Shown piece after piece: positions 5,894 through 7,000 of a stretch of 7,000 bases of DNA. The DNA is from Planctomycetaceae bacterium (GTDB lineage Bacteria; Planctomycetota; Planctomycetia; Pirellulales; Thermoguttaceae). Positions within the stretch are counted from its first letter, which is position 1, and each line of letters opens with the position of its first letter. The stretch lies in NCBI GenBank assembly GCA_031278315.1, contig JAITKS010000447.1, forward strand, positions 1-7,000, written 5' to 3'. Under the pieces are notes generated by a model that worked only from the letters and a program-made list of their open reading frames with translations, did not search any database and was not told where the DNA came from. Position numbers and translations under genes: made by a program.

Positions 5894-6026
5894 TAGATTT
5901 CAAAATAGAAATCTACTAACATTGATTGAAGTAATGCGCAAAAAAGCGAATTGTTTTGCATTACTTGTATTATTCCGTGCGGCTCGATTGAGTTGTCAAC
6001 GTAACAACTCGACGCACACGGAGCCG
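5894..6026 (-). promoter_or_regulatory. Structured upstream region of the DUF1559 gene
   Basis: Three separate inverted repeats lie 20-152 bases before the ATG. The first is TAGATTTC-AAAATA-GAAATCTA (5894-5915), 8 bp. The second has arms 5929-5943 and 5954-5966 (AAGTAATGC and GCATTACTT plus AAAA/TTTT with a 2-base bulge). The third is nested: CGGCTC (5980-5985) with GAGCCG (6021-6026) outside, and GAGTTGT (5990-5996) with ACAACTC (6004-6010) inside; GTGCG (5977-5981) could instead pair with CGCAC (6013-6017). On the minus strand a perfect TTGACA lies at 5999-5994 within the inner palindrome. An AATAAT at 5974-5969 is 19 bp downstream, so a promoter overlapping an operator-like palindrome is possible, though the spacing is long. 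The first two hairpins would then lie in the 5' leader. Confidence 0.4.
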
Positions 6027-6193
6027 AACAACGTTATGTCGATTCTTGTTGTCTGTGTATGGTAAATACACATAAAATTTATGACGTTATAAGACCATAA
6101 AAATTACTCATTCTTTTTTGTATCTAACAAACAAAAGAGCGGGGAGTAGATACTTTACACGATAACAATTTATCTTTTATTTTGTCGGGAAAC

Positions 6194-6210
6194 CCCCTGA
6201 AAAACAGGGG
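6194..6210. repeat. Hairpin CCCCTG-AAAAA-CAGGGG
   Basis: A perfect 6-bp G+C stem with a 5-A loop in very AT-rich DNA. On the minus strand only three T follow, so termination is doubtful. Confidence 0.4.
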
Positions 6211-6421
6211 AATTTAAGGCAAAAGGTGCAGTTTTTGAACCGCAGCGAAGTATATTTAAATGAACAATGATAGTCAACAAATTTGTCAGTAATCGGCATA
6301 ACAGAATCAGCGGTTAGTCTATTTAGATCAGTAAGAGACCGCCGGATAATTTTAATTTATAAATATTAAACTTTGTTATTTGATGCCGTAAAAAAAAATT
6401 TAAAAAATGTAATAAGTATAA

Positions 6422-6439
6422 ACACAGAGTAAACAGAAA
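6422..6439. repeat. Decayed CACAGAG-type repeat
   Basis: ACACAGAGT is followed by AAACAGAAA, 9 bases each. The first matches the 9-nt unit at 4364-4381 at 8 of 9 positions. Too short to be sure. Confidence 0.3.
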
Positions 6440-6687
6440 TAATTTTGAAACGAAAATTCGGCATATACAATTTAAGTAACCGCCCTAAAAAAGTATGGGA
6501 ATTTATTGAAAAGAATATTCAGACAGAATCGTTTTGTGGACAATTAGCGTAGAGAATAAAATAAATCGTATGAATTGATCGAATCAAAAATTTGGTAATT
6601 ATTATTTAAGTGTGTACTTCTAAAAATTCGATTTTGTTTTTTGATCATAGTGGACACTGTGTGAATTAAATAGATACCAATCATTTT

Positions 6688-6717
6688 AAAAACGAAATTT
6701 CGAGTTTCGTTTTTTTT
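6688..6717 (+). terminator. Terminator-like hairpin without an upstream gene
   Basis: The arms AAAAACGAAA (6688-6697) and TTTCGTTTTT (6705-6714) enclose a 7-base loop. On the plus strand eight T (6710-6717) form or follow the stem; on the minus strand five T follow. It could act in either direction. The stem is AT-rich and weak, and no coding sequence ends nearby on either strand. Confidence 0.35.
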
Positions 6718-6733
6718 GATTTTTTTTGACATG

Positions 6734-6758
6734 ATTACAGGATTACAGGAGTGACAGG
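6734..6758. repeat. ATTACAGG short-period repeat
   Basis: ATTACAGG (6734-6741), ATTACAGG (6742-6749) and AGTGACAGG (6750-6758) are followed by ATTTTT. ACAGGATTA-type strings of this form occur between genes in many unrelated bacteria; function is not established. Confidence 0.6.
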
Positions 6759-6817
6759 ATTTTTCAATAATATACTTTTCACACTTTAAATTTCGGTATT
6801 CGTTTTAAACTCAACTC

Positions 6818-7000
6818 GCCCTGAAAGGGCAATCAGCATTAGCGTAGGGCAACGCCCTACGGAAAAAATATAACACCCAAAGCCCTGTAAGGGCGGCAGC
6901 AAAAAGATTATTTATGATCTTTAGGCTTGCGCCCTTTCAGGGCTTAATTTCAAAGGTGAAACCATTACGTAGGGCGATTGCCCTACGCTAATGCTGATTG
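6818..7000. repeat. 171-bp fold-back element with 32/33-nt inverted ends and GC hairpins
   Basis: Bases 6830-6861 and 6968-7000 are reverse complements except for one extra base. Each end contains its own palindrome, CGTAGGGC/GCCCTACG, with a 3- or 4-base loop (6843-6861, 6968-6987). Three more hairpins share GCCCT/AGGGC or GCCCT...AGGGC-like arms: 6818-6830, 6882-6894 and 6931-6943. The block is much richer in G+C than its surroundings. No transposase or coding frame is inside, so it is non-autonomous (MITE- or REP-like) if mobile. The right end coincides with the window edge, so the element may continue. Confidence 0.75.

Larger units (their letters stand above)
6027..6817. other. AT-rich non-coding stretch
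   Basis: No gene is supported. It contains a short G+C hairpin (6194-6210), an imperfect hairpin GCGGT...ACCGC (6310-6342), a terminator-like hairpin (6688-6717) and two short-period repeats (6422-6439, 6734-6758). A 40-codon minus-strand frame (6177-6299) crosses the first hairpin and has no Shine-Dalgarno; a 62-codon frame at 6544-6732 is compositionally AT noise. No tmRNA, SRP, RNase P or 6S signature was recognised. Confidence 0.6.

Noticed and set aside
5862..6065. 67-codon plus-strand frame
   Set aside because: It crosses the hairpins upstream of DUF1559 and has no support.
6177..6299. 40-codon minus-strand frame with four Cys
   Set aside because: It has no Shine-Dalgarno, crosses the CCCCTG hairpin, and shows no recognisable domain. 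It would be worth another look only if ribosome profiling supported it.
6177..6342. Known structural RNA (tmRNA, SRP RNA, RNase P, riboswitch)
   Set aside because: None of the conserved core sequences of these families was recognised; only isolated short stems are seen.
6544..6732. 62-codon minus-strand frame
   Set aside because: It starts inside the terminator-like T-run and its Lys/Asn/Ile-rich composition is that of AT-rich non-coding DNA.

Overview
The window looks like an AT-rich member of the Planctomycetota. This rests on protein families: a DUF1559 protein with a type IV prepilin-like N-terminus and an H-X9-DG C-terminal motif, and two outer-membrane barrels of the planctomycete porin type (putative beta-barrel porin-2 / OmpL-like). 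The low GC and dense intergenic repeats would suit a host-associated lineage, but that is inference and I assign no genus. No rRNA, tRNA, transposase, integrase, CRISPR array or defence gene was found.

Layout: 1-541 is non-coding and full of dispersed repeats. A porin gene lies at 542-2224 (minus strand), with a consensus -10 box just upstream. A strong intrinsic terminator at 2390-2434 ends the second, paralogous porin gene at 2495-3814 (minus strand; I prefer an internal ATG over the longest open frame). 3815-4722 is non-coding; its right half holds repeats, including a 71-nt tandem pair that runs into the stop codon of the next gene. The DUF1559 gene lies at 4723-5874 (minus strand) with an unusually long 67-68 residue leader. 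5875-7000 is non-coding: several hairpins upstream of DUF1559, then an AT-rich stretch, then a 171-bp fold-back element at the window end.

The three genes share a strand but are separated by a terminator or by long repeat regions, so they are probably separate transcription units. All three products are expected at the cell envelope: two diffusion channels of the outer membrane and one pseudopilin-like surface or periplasmic protein.

The most notable point is the repeat architecture. The same three elements (a 15-mer, a 12-bp-stem hairpin and the GTCCC...GGGAC family) occur on both sides of the porin pair, in the same outward order and in opposite orientation, giving a mirror-image frame around about 4 kb. 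I see no clear new multi-gene system. The unusual material is repeats, leader structure, and the N-terminal architecture of porin 1 and DUF1559.
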